Of a stretch of DNA of 64,000 nucleotides, positions 1 through 8,991 are shown piece by piece. Numbering within the stretch: the first letter of the stretch is position 1; each line of letters begins with the position of its first letter. Source of the DNA: an uncultured Enterococcus sp. (GTDB lineage: Bacteria > Bacillota > Bacilli > Lactobacillales > Enterococcaceae); NCBI RefSeq assembly GCF_913775425.1, contig NZ_CAJYIS010000011.1, forward strand, positions 1 through 64,000, given 5' to 3'. The notes below the pieces were generated by a model. It did not search any database, was not told where the DNA came from, and worked only from the letters and a program-made list of their open reading frames with translations. A program made the position numbers and the translations under genes.

Positions 1-11
1 CCTTTTTTTAA

Positions 12-83
12 TGGGGTATAGCCAAGCGGTAAGGCAAGGGACTTTGACTCCCTCATGCGTTGGTTCGAATCCAGCTACCCCAG
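12..83 (+). tRNA. tRNA-Gln (anticodon TTG)
   Basis: Cloverleaf: TGGGGTA acceptor pairs with TACCCCA; anticodon loop ctTTGac; GGTTCGAATCC T-arm. Confidence 0.95.
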
Positions 84-106
84 TTCCTTAATTGGAAACT
101 TAATAT

Positions 107-177
<71 letters not shown>

Positions 178-207
178 TAGTACATTATAATTTAATATAC
201 TATTTAT

Positions 208-292
208 GCCGGCGTGGCGGAATTGGCAGACGCGCTGGACTCAAAATCCAGTGCCCGTTGAGGGCGTGCCGGTTCGACCCCGGCCGCCGGTA
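208..292 (+). tRNA. tRNA-Leu (anticodon CAA), long variable arm
   Basis: GCCGGCG/CGCCGGT acceptor; anticodon stem CTGGA/TCCAG with loop ctCAAaa; class II variable arm. Confidence 0.93.
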
Positions 293-343
293 TTAACTAA
301 GATGTCTTTCATCTTAGTTTTTTATTTGGGTAATAAGTAATAT

Positions 344-418
344 GGCGATCGTGGCGAAGTGGTTAACGCACCGGATTGTGGCTCCGGCACTCGTGGGTTC
401 GATTCCCATCGTTCGCCC
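344..418 (+). tRNA. tRNA-His (anticodon GTG)
   Basis: GGCGATC/GTTCGCC acceptor; anticodon GTG; GGTTCGATTCC T-arm. Confidence 0.93.
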
Positions 419-427
419 TTTTTTTAA

Positions 428-499
428 TGGGGTATAGCCAAGCGGTAAGGCAAGGGACTTTGACTCCCTCATGCGTTGGTTCGAATCCAGCTACCCCAG
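428..499 (+). tRNA. tRNA-Gln (anticodon TTG), second identical copy
   Basis: Identical to 12..83 including 5' flank. Confidence 0.95.
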
Positions 500-508
500 T
501 TTATGGGA

Positions 509-537
509 TTGACTTTTGACATGTTTTCAGACATAAT
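509..537 (+). promoter_or_regulatory. Sigma-A promoter for kup leader: TTGACT-N17-CATAAT
   Basis: -35 at 509-514, -10 at 532-537, just upstream of the structured leader. Confidence 0.6.
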
Positions 538-544
538 ACATCCA

Positions 545-628
545 TTAGGGGAGTAGCACACACTATGTGTTATTAGATCAACAGCAAGTCAGAAATGACT
601 GGTCTAATAAATTAAAGGCGAGACCTAA
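545..628 (+). ncRNA. Candidate yybP-ykoY family (Mn2+) riboswitch aptamer
   Basis: TTAGGGGAGTAGC ... GGCGAGACCTAA: conserved L1 GGGGAGUAGC and L3 GCGAGACC; P1 TTAGG/CCTAA; ACACA-CTA-TGTGT hairpin; TTAGATCA/TGGTCTAA helix holding a GTCA-GAAA-TGAC hairpin. Confidence 0.8.
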
Positions 629-662
629 GTATACGTATATCGTATACTTAGGTCTTTTTTTT
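622..662 (+). terminator. Intrinsic terminator of the kup leader riboswitch
   Basis: Perfect 14-bp stem GACCTAAGTATACG/CGTATACTTAGGTC + T8; 5' arm overlaps aptamer L3/P1. Confidence 0.9.
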
Positions 663-685
663 ATTTTTATATTAGGAGGCAGAAC

Positions 686-2683
686 ATGGAGAAAGCAGTA
701 CGAAATAAGCTAAGCTTTGCAGGAGTATTAGTGGCGATGGGGGTCGTATATGGGGATATTGGGACGAGTCCATTATATGTTATGAAAGCAATCGTAGTTG
801 AAAATGGGGGTATCGCATCTTTAAATCGTGAGTTTATTTTAGGAGCAGTTTCGTTGATTTTTTGGACATTAACGATTTTAACAACAATTAAATATGTCTG
901 GTTAGCCTTAAAAGCGGATAACCATGGAGAGGGTGGGATTTTTGCATTATTTTCCTTGGTGCGAACATCAAAAAAATGGTTGATCATCCCTGCTATGATC
1001 GGAGGAGCTGCGTTATTAGCAGATGGTGTCTTAACGCCTGCTGTTACCGTCACAACCGCAGTTGAAGGCTTACGTGATCTACCATTATTTATCGATATTT
1101 TTGGGCAAAATCAACAAGTCATCATTGGGATTACATTAATCATTTTGCTCGTTTTATTTTCGATTCAACGTTTTGGAACGGATTTTGTAGGAAAAGCTTT
1201 TGGCCCAATTATGTTTTTGTGGTTCACTTTTCTTGGCGGAATCGGATTCGTGTACTTTATCCAAGATGTATCTGTCTTACGTGCGTTAAACCCAATCTAT
1301 GCAGTACGTATCTTATTTAGTGAACAAAATAAATTAGGACTATTTATTTTGGGAAATATTTTTTTAGCAACAACGGGTGCTGAAGCGCTCTATTCTGATA
1401 TGGGACACGTGGGGAAAAAGAATATTCATATTAGCTGGCCTTACGTAAAAATTTGTTTGCTTTTGAATTATTTTGGACAAGCGGCATTTTTATTAAATTT
1501 GATCGATAAGCAAGCATCGGTATCTGAGCACTTCAATCCCTTCTTTGCATTATTGCCAACGAATATTCTTTGGATCGGGATCTTATTTGCTACTATCGCA
1601 GCGATTATTGCATCGCAAGCATTATTATCTGGATCATTTACATTAGTGTCTGAGGCAATCAAATTAAAATTATTTCCAAGGTTAAAGTTATATTATCCAG
1701 GGAAAAATATTGGTCAAGTATATATTCCCGTTATCAATTTCGTTTTATGGTTGGCATGTTCGTTCGTGGTTATTGGCTTTCAAACATCAACGAAAATGGA
1801 AGCAGCATATGGACTGTCGATTACTGTGACGATGCTTACTACGACGATTCTCTTGTATTTTTATTTAATCAAAAGTGCGTATAATCGCTATCTCGCGCTT
1901 AGCATTACAGTATTCTTTGGTGTAATTGAATTGATTTTCTTTATTTCAAGTGTCATGAAATTTTTCCATGGCGGATATGTAGCCGTCTTGATGGCCTTGA
2001 TAATCGTAGGACTGATGGCTATTTGGCAACGTGGAAATACAATTGTTGCACGTGAAAGCGAAGAAATTGCGCTGAAACCTTTTATTCCACAACTTGCAGC
2101 TTTACGAGAAGATCAAACCATTGATCTGAGTCAAACGAATATTTTATTTATGGTTCCAAATATGAATCAAGATAAGATTGGTAAAGAGTATTTGTATTCC
2201 ATCCTTGATAAATCGCCAAAGCGAGCCAAAGTGTATTGGTTTATCAACGTAGAAGTCACTGATGAACCTTATACGAAAGAATATGAAGTAGAATTGTTCG
2301 ATACGGATTTTATTGTATTTGTCAAATTACATTTAGGTTTTAGAGTTGATCAAGAAATCAATTTGTACATTCGCGAAATCGTACAGCAACTTATGAAAGA
2401 TGGACGGATCAAGCAACAACCACAACAGTATTCGATTCGACCTAATCGTATCGTAGGTGATTTTCAATTTATTTTGATTCAAGAATCGGTCGCGACACAT
2501 ACTAGTTTAAATAAATGGGATCGTCAAGTGATGCAATTGAAATTATGGATCAAAAAATTTACGGTTGCTCCAGAAAATTGGTTTGGTTTAGAATATAGCG
2601 AAGTAAAATATGAAACCGTCCCATTGATTTTAGGACAAAATCGACATGTAGAAATCACCGAACGTAAAAAAACAAGCGAGTAA
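686..2683 (+). CDS. kup: KUP-family potassium transporter
   Basis: N-terminus GVVYGDIGTSPLYVMKAI, DNHGEGGIFAL, multi-TM; AGGAGG SD. Confidence 0.93.
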   Translation: MEKAVRNKLSFAGVLVAMGVVYGDIGTSPLYVMKAIVVENGGIASLNREFILGAVSLIFWTLTILTTIKYVWLALKADNHGEGGIFALFSLVRTSKKWLIIPAMIGGAALLADGVLTPAVTVTTAVEGLRDLPLFIDIFGQNQQVIIGITLIILLVLFSIQRFGTDFVGKAFGPIMFLWFTFLGGIGFVYFIQDVSVLRALNPIYAVRILFSEQNKLGLFILGNIFLATTGAEALYSDMGHVGKKNIHISWPYVKICLLLNYFGQAAFLLNLIDKQASVSEHFNPFFALLPTNILWIGILFATIAAIIASQALLSGSFTLVSEAIKLKLFPRLKLYYPGKNIGQVYIPVINFVLWLACSFVVIGFQTSTKMEAAYGLSITVTMLTTTILLYFYLIKSAYNRYLALSITVFFGVIELIFFISSVMKFFHGGYVAVLMALIIVGLMAIWQRGNTIVARESEEIALKPFIPQLAALREDQTIDLSQTNILFMVPNMNQDKIGKEYLYSILDKSPKRAKVYWFINVEVTDEPYTKEYEVELFDTDFIVFVKLHLGFRVDQEINLYIREIVQQLMKDGRIKQQPQQYSIRPNRIVGDFQFILIQESVATHTSLNKWDRQVMQLKLWIKKFTVAPENWFGLEYSEVKYETVPLILGQNRHVEITERKKTSE

Positions 2684-2699
2684 TCTCGCTTGTTTTTTT
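2671..2699 (+). terminator. Terminator overlapping kup stop codon (kup/mvaS junction)
   Basis: AACAAGCGAG-TAAT-CTCGCTTGTT + T-run; stop TAA lies in the loop. Confidence 0.85.
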
Positions 2700-3852
2700 A
2701 TATTTCTTTATAAGTACGTATAGTTTTCTCGATCGATTGGATACTGAATAGTTGTGGATCTGAAAATGTTTGATCTTGATCAGGTATTAGTTTATCTGTA
2801 AAGAATGTTTCGTATTCAGTTAAACTTAATGCATGTCGATTATCCAAAAAGTCTTCATGGCCTTCTTTATTCAGTTGCTCTTTATAGCCGGATACTAGTC
2901 GACCAGAGAAAAATTCCGCTACTGCTCCAGAACCATAGCTGAAAAATCCGATGCGGTCGTTTGCGCTTAAAGCCATACTTTGTTCTAATAATGAAATCAC
3001 ACTGAGGTATAAAGAGCCTGTATATAGATTTCCAATACGTCGACTATATGCAATACTTTCTTCATACCGAGCAAGTAGTCGCTCTTGAGTAACAGCTGTC
3101 TCTTTTTCTAGTTCGCTCATGATGGCTTTTTTCCCCATTTTAGTATAGGGAACATGAAACGTGATTGCTGCAAAATCTTCAAAGGACAATTGAGTTCGTT
3201 TTTTGTATTCTGTCCAAACTTTTTGGAACGACTCGATATACGTTTGATTGGATAAAGCACCTTCTACTAGTGGATATTCATGGCCTACGGGACGCCAAAA
3301 ATCATAAATGTCTTGAGTTAAGGCAACTGTATCTTGTTGTAATTCTACAATACGTGGATTAGCTGCAATCAGTATCGCAACTGCACCTGCACCTTGTGTC
3401 GGTTCTCCAGCAGAATGTAATCCATAACGTGCATTGTCGCTAGCGATCACTAAAACTTTACTTTTTGGATTTGCTTGCACATGTGATAGTGCCATTTGGA
3501 CACCTGCTGTTGCCCCGTAGCAAGCTTCTTTGATCTCGAATGAACGAGCAAAAGGTTGAATGTTCAGCATGCGATGTAATACTACAGCAGAGGCTTTTGA
3601 CTCATCGATACTAGATTCAGTCCCTACAATGATCATGTCGATCGCTGTTTTATCTTCTTTAGATAACATGGGTAAAGCTGCATTCATAGCAAATGTAACA
3701 ATATCTTGAGTTTTTGGTGCTACAGCCATTTGGCTTTGTCCGATGCCAATCAAAAATTTATTAGGGTCAACATTTCTAGCTTCTGCTAGAGTCGTCATGT
3801 CCATGAAATAAGATGGAACAAAAAAATTTAACTTATCTATACCTACGCGCAT
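2698..3852 (-). CDS. mvaS: Hydroxymethylglutaryl-CoA synthase
   Basis: MRVGIDKLNFFVPSYFMDM...; KEACYGATAGVQMAL active-site Cys region. Confidence 0.95.
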   Translation of the reverse strand: MRVGIDKLNFFVPSYFMDMTTLAEARNVDPNKFLIGIGQSQMAVAPKTQDIVTFAMNAALPMLSKEDKTAIDMIIVGTESSIDESKASAVVLHRMLNIQPFARSFEIKEACYGATAGVQMALSHVQANPKSKVLVIASDNARYGLHSAGEPTQGAGAVAILIAANPRIVELQQDTVALTQDIYDFWRPVGHEYPLVEGALSNQTYIESFQKVWTEYKKRTQLSFEDFAAITFHVPYTKMGKKAIMSELEKETAVTQERLLARYEESIAYSRRIGNLYTGSLYLSVISLLEQSMALSANDRIGFFSYGSGAVAEFFSGRLVSGYKEQLNKEGHEDFLDNRHALSLTEYETFFTDKLIPDQDQTFSDPQLFSIQSIEKTIRTYKEI

Positions 3853-4025
3853 ATCGTTCTCCTTTAAATCGTTATACTATAAAAATAGCATATTTTATGA
3901 AAAAAGTGGAACAAATGATAGAAATTTAAAGTTTGTTAAAAAATTAAGAAATCCTGGATATTCACGATTTTGTCAGGTGTTTTTTTTAGCAGAATCATGC
4001 TATATTTTTACATGGAGGTGGCGAA

Positions 4026-5195
4026 GTGGAAAAAATTGTGATTATTGAGGCTTTACGAACGCCAGTAGGAAAATATAAAGGAATGCTAAGTAAGTTTCAA
4101 GCAGTGGATTTAGGGGTTGAAGTAACAAAAGCAATCTTAAACAAACAACCATCATTAAAAGATAAAATCGATTACGTCGTCTTTGGGAATGTATTGCAAG
4201 CCGGCAATGGACAAAATCCAGCACGCCAAATTGCTTTGCGCGCGGATTTAGATGTTCGTGTACCTGCAGTAACCGTTAATGAAGTGTGTGGATCAGGACT
4301 AAAAGCGATCAGTCATGCACGCCAAATGCTGTTATTAAACGAAGCTGAGATCGTACTTGCTGGTGGAGTAGAGAGTATGACGAACGCGCCAACAATCGTG
4401 GATTATGATAAACAAACCGACACATATACACATCCCAAACAAGTCATGTTCCAAGATGGGCTAACGGATGCATTTTCAGGAAAAGCAATGGGAATGACTG
4501 CAGAAAACGTTTCTGAACGCTTTGCTGTCTCACGAGATGCTCAAGATCAATTTGCGTATCAGTCACAAAAAAAAGCTGCTCTAGCCCAAGAAAACGGTTG
4601 GTTTGATCAGGAATTGATTCCCTTAGATCAGGCTATCAAAGATGAAGGTGTTCGAGCACAAACAACACTGGAAAAGTTAGCAGAATTAAAAACCGTCTTT
4701 AAATCAGATGGAACTGTCACAGCAGGGAATGCTTCTACAATCAATGACGGTGCGAGCGCATTGTTGTTGTGTACGAAGAGTTATGCTTTAGAGCATGGGA
4801 TCGAGTACCTTGCTGAGATCGATGATATCGTGGAAGTGGGAATCGAACCTGATATTATGGGGATTTCACCGATTACGGCGATTACCCGTTTACTTGAACG
4901 TAATCAAGTCACGATAGCAGATATTGATTTATTTGAAATCAATGAGGCATTTGCGGCTTCGTCGATCGTCGTGCAAGATACGTTGAAATTAGATACGAAA
5001 AAAGTCAATATTGCCGGTGGTGGAATTTCTTTAGGTCATCCGATTGGGGCAACTGGTGCGCGAATCGTGACGACTTTAGTACATCAATTAAGACGTACGC
5101 ATCAACAAGTCGGGATCGCTTCATTATGTGTAGGTGGTGGCTTAGGATTAGCCTTGCTTTTGCATATACCTGAGGAGACTCTAGATGAACAATAA
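4026..5195 (+). CDS. Acetyl-CoA acetyltransferase (thiolase), equivalent to the MvaE N-terminal half
   Basis: NEVCGSGLKAISHA, NEAFAASSIV, GGGISLGHPIGATGARI, CVGGGLG motifs. Confidence 0.95.
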   Translation: MEKIVIIEALRTPVGKYKGMLSKFQAVDLGVEVTKAILNKQPSLKDKIDYVVFGNVLQAGNGQNPARQIALRADLDVRVPAVTVNEVCGSGLKAISHARQMLLLNEAEIVLAGGVESMTNAPTIVDYDKQTDTYTHPKQVMFQDGLTDAFSGKAMGMTAENVSERFAVSRDAQDQFAYQSQKKAALAQENGWFDQELIPLDQAIKDEGVRAQTTLEKLAELKTVFKSDGTVTAGNASTINDGASALLLCTKSYALEHGIEYLAEIDDIVEVGIEPDIMGISPITAITRLLERNQVTIADIDLFEINEAFAASSIVVQDTLKLDTKKVNIAGGGISLGHPIGATGARIVTTLVHQLRRTHQQVGIASLCVGGGLGLALLLHIPEETLDEQ

Positions 5196-6435
5196 GCCTT
5201 TTTATAAATTAACGACAAATGAACGAAGAGCACAGCTAGCACAGTTGAAGGATTTGACTCAAGTAGAACAAAACGAACTTGCCAACCAGAGTTTACCACA
5301 AGAACTAGCAAGTCATTTGATTGAAAACCAAGTCAGTGAATTTTCAGTGCCACTTGGAATCGTAAATGGATTGAATGTAGATGGAATCGTGCGTACATTA
5401 GCCTTAGCAACCGAAGAGCCTTCAGTCATCGCAGCATGTAATTATGGCGCAAAAATGGCGCAAAAAAGTGGAGTTCAAACAACGATGTCGACAAAATTTG
5501 TGCGTGGACAATTGATCTTTCCAGATGTTCAACACGCTGAAGCATTACGTGCATGTTTAGAGGAAAATAAAGAGCAAATGATCGCGTATGCGCATCAAGC
5601 GCAACCATCGATCGTTTTACGAGGTGGCGGGATCAAGCAAATTGAGATTCGCCAGTTGTCTGAAAACTATATCTCTTGTGATTTGATTGTCGATCCTAAA
5701 GAAGCGATGGGGGCAAATATGGTCAACACGATGCTTGAGGCAGTCAAAGCTTATCTCGTTACGCAAACAAAAGAAGAGATTTTGATGGGCATCTTAAGCA
5801 ATTACGCAACTGAAGCAATCGTACGTGCGACAGTGACGTTACCGTTTCATGTATTGGCGAAAACGGCTCCCGGAGAACTTGTGGCGAAAAAAATTGTTCA
5901 AGCTTCACAAGCAGCACAAATCGATCCGTACCGTGCCGTGACGCATAATAAAGGGATCATGAATGGAATGGAAGCTTTTGTGTTAGCCACAGGAAATGAC
6001 ACGCGGGCTTTTTCAGCTGCTGTACATGCCTTTGCTGCAAAAAGTGGCCAATATAGAGGGTTATCTACTTGGGAAATACAAGAAGAGCAGTTAATTGGTA
6101 CGATTGAGCTACCGGCATTACTTGGAGCTGTTGGTGGTGCGATCAGTTTATTGCCTAAAGCGAAACTAGTCCATAAGCTAGCTGATTTTCCAACAGCAAC
6201 TGAATTGGCGTCACTAACAGCAGCAATTGGCTTAGTTCAAAATCTCGCTGCCTTACGCGCATTAGTCAGTGAAGGGATCCAACAAGGTCATATGTCTTTA
6301 CAAGCTCGTGCGCTTGCGATGAGTGTGGGTGCAGTTGGTGCAGAAATCGATTATGTGACCAATTGTTTAATAAAAGACAAAATGAATCAAGAAACAGCAA
6401 ATTTTTACCTAAAACAGTACCGTCAAACGAAATGA
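5185..6435 (+). CDS. Class II hydroxymethylglutaryl-CoA reductase, equivalent to the MvaE C-terminal half
   Basis: GANMVNTMLEAV, HNKGIMNGMEAFVLATGNDTRA; own SD GAGGAG upstream of ATG 5185; overlaps thiolase by 11 bp. Confidence 0.93.
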   Translation: MNNKPFYKLTTNERRAQLAQLKDLTQVEQNELANQSLPQELASHLIENQVSEFSVPLGIVNGLNVDGIVRTLALATEEPSVIAACNYGAKMAQKSGVQTTMSTKFVRGQLIFPDVQHAEALRACLEENKEQMIAYAHQAQPSIVLRGGGIKQIEIRQLSENYISCDLIVDPKEAMGANMVNTMLEAVKAYLVTQTKEEILMGILSNYATEAIVRATVTLPFHVLAKTAPGELVAKKIVQASQAAQIDPYRAVTHNKGIMNGMEAFVLATGNDTRAFSAAVHAFAAKSGQYRGLSTWEIQEEQLIGTIELPALLGAVGGAISLLPKAKLVHKLADFPTATELASLTAAIGLVQNLAALRALVSEGIQQGHMSLQARALAMSVGAVGAEIDYVTNCLIKDKMNQETANFYLKQYRQTK

Positions 6436-6587
6436 AAACTTTATTTCATTTCCCCAAGTAGCGAAAAAAAGAAAAATTAGAATAAATTCATTTTTTCAGT
6501 AGAAATCGCTTTATTTTTTTGTCAGAATAGCATAAACTAGAAATTGTACCATGATTTTATGAACTGTTGGTTAGGAGGACATACGTT

Positions 6588-7793
6588 ATGACGGAATTTG
6601 AAAATAATCAAGTCGAAAATGCTAATGATTCAATGGAAGCTGCATTAAACAATGTAAAAGAAGTTAGTGTAGGCGATATTGTAACAGGTGAAGTATTAGC
6701 GATTGAAGACAAACAAGCAATTATTGGTATCGAAGGTGCTGGAGTTGAAGGGGTTGTTCCTGCAAAAGAACTTTCTACTTTACCAGTTGACGATATTCAT
6801 GAAGTTGTAAAAGTCGGCGATGTGTTGGATCTAGTTGTTATTTCAACAATTGGAAAAGACAAAGAAAATGGTAGTTACTTACTATCAAAACGTCGTCTTG
6901 ACGCGAAAAAAGTTTGGGCTGATATTGAGCAAGATTTCCAAGCGGGTAAAATTTTAGAAGCTCCAGTAACAAACATCGTTAAAGGTGGATTAGTAGTCGA
7001 CGTCGGTGTACGTGGGTTCGTTCCTGCCTCAATGGTTGAAGATCATTTTGTAGACGATTTTGAAGAATATAAAGGTAAGACATTAACATTGAAGATCATC
7101 GAAATCGAACCTTCAGAAAACCGTTTGATCCTGTCTCATAAGGCAGTAGTTGAACAAGAAAAAGAAGGCAAAAAAGCCGAGTTATTGTCTTCGATCGCAG
7201 AAGGTGATCAATTAGAAGGAAAAATTGCGCGCTTAACGAATTTCGGTGCTTTTGTAGACTTAGGTGGAATCGATGGACTAGTCCATGTATCTGAAATCTC
7301 ACACGCACATGTTGCGAAACCAAGTGACGTATTATCAGTAGGTGATGTAGTGAATGTAGCTGTATTATCTGTTGATCCAGCTTCTGAACGTATTTCGTTA
7401 TCGATCAAAGATACACTGCCTGGACCTTGGGATACAGTAGCAGAAACAATTGAAACAGGCGCTGTTATTGAAGGAACAGTAAAACGTCTAACAAGCTTTG
7501 GTGCTTTTGTAGAAGTGTTACCAGGTGTTGAAGGACTTGTGCATATCTCACAAATTTCACACAAACATATTGCAACTCCACATGAAGTTCTTCATGAAGG
7601 TGATCGTGTACAAGTGAAAGTGTTAGAAGTCCACCCAGATGAACATCGTATTGCTCTAAGTATCAAAGCATTAGAAGAAAAACCAGAGCAAGAACAAGAA
7701 GTCGTTGAAGAAGAGTCATATGAACTTCCAGAAGAATCAACTGGCTTTACAATGAGCGATTTACTTGGCGATGCGTTAAAAGAAAATGAATAA
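6588..7793 (+). CDS. rpsA: 30S ribosomal protein S1-like protein with four S1 domains
   Basis: Repeated S1 RNA-binding domains (GAFVDLGGIDGLVHVSEIS, GAFVEVLPGVEGLVHISQIS); AGGAGG 11 nt before ATG 6588, so the 6567 start is over-extended. Confidence 0.9.
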   Translation: MTEFENNQVENANDSMEAALNNVKEVSVGDIVTGEVLAIEDKQAIIGIEGAGVEGVVPAKELSTLPVDDIHEVVKVGDVLDLVVISTIGKDKENGSYLLSKRRLDAKKVWADIEQDFQAGKILEAPVTNIVKGGLVVDVGVRGFVPASMVEDHFVDDFEEYKGKTLTLKIIEIEPSENRLILSHKAVVEQEKEGKKAELLSSIAEGDQLEGKIARLTNFGAFVDLGGIDGLVHVSEISHAHVAKPSDVLSVGDVVNVAVLSVDPASERISLSIKDTLPGPWDTVAETIETGAVIEGTVKRLTSFGAFVEVLPGVEGLVHISQISHKHIATPHEVLHEGDRVQVKVLEVHPDEHRIALSIKALEEKPEQEQEVVEEESYELPEESTGFTMSDLLGDALKENE

Positions 7794-7811
7794 TCTCTGC
7801 TAGAATTTTAT

Positions 7812-7854
7812 AAAAGTAGTCCTTGGAAGTCACTTCCATAGGACTACTTTTTTT
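7812..7854 (+). terminator. Intrinsic terminator after rpsA
   Basis: AAAGTAGTCCTtGGAAG...CTTCCatAGGACTACTTT + T-run. Confidence 0.85.
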
Positions 7855-8022
7855 CGTAAAAAGATCAAAAAAATGGCTATCTTTTCTTTACATCGTTTGT
7901 TATTATGGCAATTGGGTCGCTCTTAGCAAAAAAAATCAGAGATCCTTAGCTAAGAGTTTATTAAAGTCCCATTTAGATGGTAAGATAGAGATATAAGAAT
8001 ATATGGAATGAGGAGTTCAAAT

Positions 8023-8880
8023 ATGAAGAAAACAAGCTTAATCGTCTTTTCTTTACTCGCGACAGGGTTATTATTAAGCGGCTGCGCGAAATGGATTGAC
8101 CGAGGGGAATCGATCACAGCCGTTGGATCATCTGCGTTACAACCGTTAGTGGAGTCTGCAGCCGATGAATACCAAACCAACCATCCGGGGGAATTTATTA
8201 ATGTTCAAGGTGGTGGTAGCGGTACTGGATTAAGCCAAGTCCAATCTGGTGCGGTAGATATCGGAAATTCAGATTTATTCGCTGAGGAAAAATCAGGAAT
8301 CGATGCTAGTAAATTAGTAGATCATCAAGTTGCTGTAGTTGGGATCACACCGATCGTCAATAAAAAAGTCGGTGTAGAAAGTGTCACAATGGATCAGTTG
8401 AAGCAAATCTTTACCGGTGAAATCACGAACTGGAAAGAAGTCGGGGGCGCGGATCAAGCAATTGTATTACTAAACCGTGCTTCAGGTAGTGGAACGCGTG
8501 CAACTTTTGAAAAATGGGTCTTAGATGGCGCTTCTGCAAAACAATCACAAGAACAAGATTCAAGCGGAATGGTACGTCAAATCGTATCGGATACACCTGG
8601 CGCGATCAGTTATGTGGCGTTTTCTTATGTGAATAAGGATGTTCAAAAATTAAAAATTGATAATATCGAACCAAATGATGATAATGTGAAAACAAACAAA
8701 TGGATTATTTGGTCATATGAGCATATGTATACGTTAAAAGATCCAACTGAATTGACTACGCAATTTATCGACTATATTTTATCAGATAAAGTCCAAGAAG
8801 AAATCGTAGGAAAAATGGGTTATATCCCTGTAACGCAGATGGAAGTGAAACGTGATTGGCAAGGAAATATTATTAAATAG
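8023..8880 (+). CDS. pstS: Phosphate ABC transporter substrate-binding lipoprotein
   Basis: Lipobox LLSGC; AVGSSALQPLVESAADEY, GSGTRATFEKW; start 8023 preceded by GAGGAG. Confidence 0.93.
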   Translation: MKKTSLIVFSLLATGLLLSGCAKWIDRGESITAVGSSALQPLVESAADEYQTNHPGEFINVQGGGSGTGLSQVQSGAVDIGNSDLFAEEKSGIDASKLVDHQVAVVGITPIVNKKVGVESVTMDQLKQIFTGEITNWKEVGGADQAIVLLNRASGSGTRATFEKWVLDGASAKQSQEQDSSGMVRQIVSDTPGAISYVAFSYVNKDVQKLKIDNIEPNDDNVKTNKWIIWSYEHMYTLKDPTELTTQFIDYILSDKVQEEIVGKMGYIPVTQMEVKRDWQGNIIK

Positions 8881-8882
8881 TC

Positions 8883-8919
8883 TTTACACAAAATTTACAA
8901 TCTTAACTTGATCTTTACG
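8883..8919 (+). promoter_or_regulatory. Candidate PhoP-type box array in the pstS-pstC intergenic region
   Basis: TTTACA(8883)-TTTACA(8894)-TTAAC(8903)-TTTACG(8914), about one helical turn apart. Confidence 0.4.
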
Positions 8920-8991
8920 TAAGCTTTAAAAGAAATTGAAATCAAAAGATTACACTAGTAAAGTGAAAAATAGTTTTGAGGAGGAACCCTC

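Noticed and set aside
500-690. c-di-AMP (ydaO) riboswitch, expected for K+ transporter genes
   Set aside because: I do not see the ydaO signature blocks; the GGGGAGUAGC/GCGAGACC pair fits yybP-ykoY much better.
667-1053. Minus-strand ORF of 128 aa antisense to kup, and other antisense ORFs in the track (e.g. 7208..7564, 11956..12354, 33097..33525, 58060..58326)
   Set aside because: They mirror codon structure of strongly supported genes on the other strand, have no SD or recognisable domains, and are best treated as spurious.
4042-4224. Small antisense ORF in the thiolase gene
   Set aside because: Overlaps a well-supported CDS; no independent evidence.
5160-5210. Programmed frameshift joining thiolase and HMG-CoA reductase
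   Set aside because: No clear slippery heptamer, and a good SD plus ATG for the reductase explains expression more simply.
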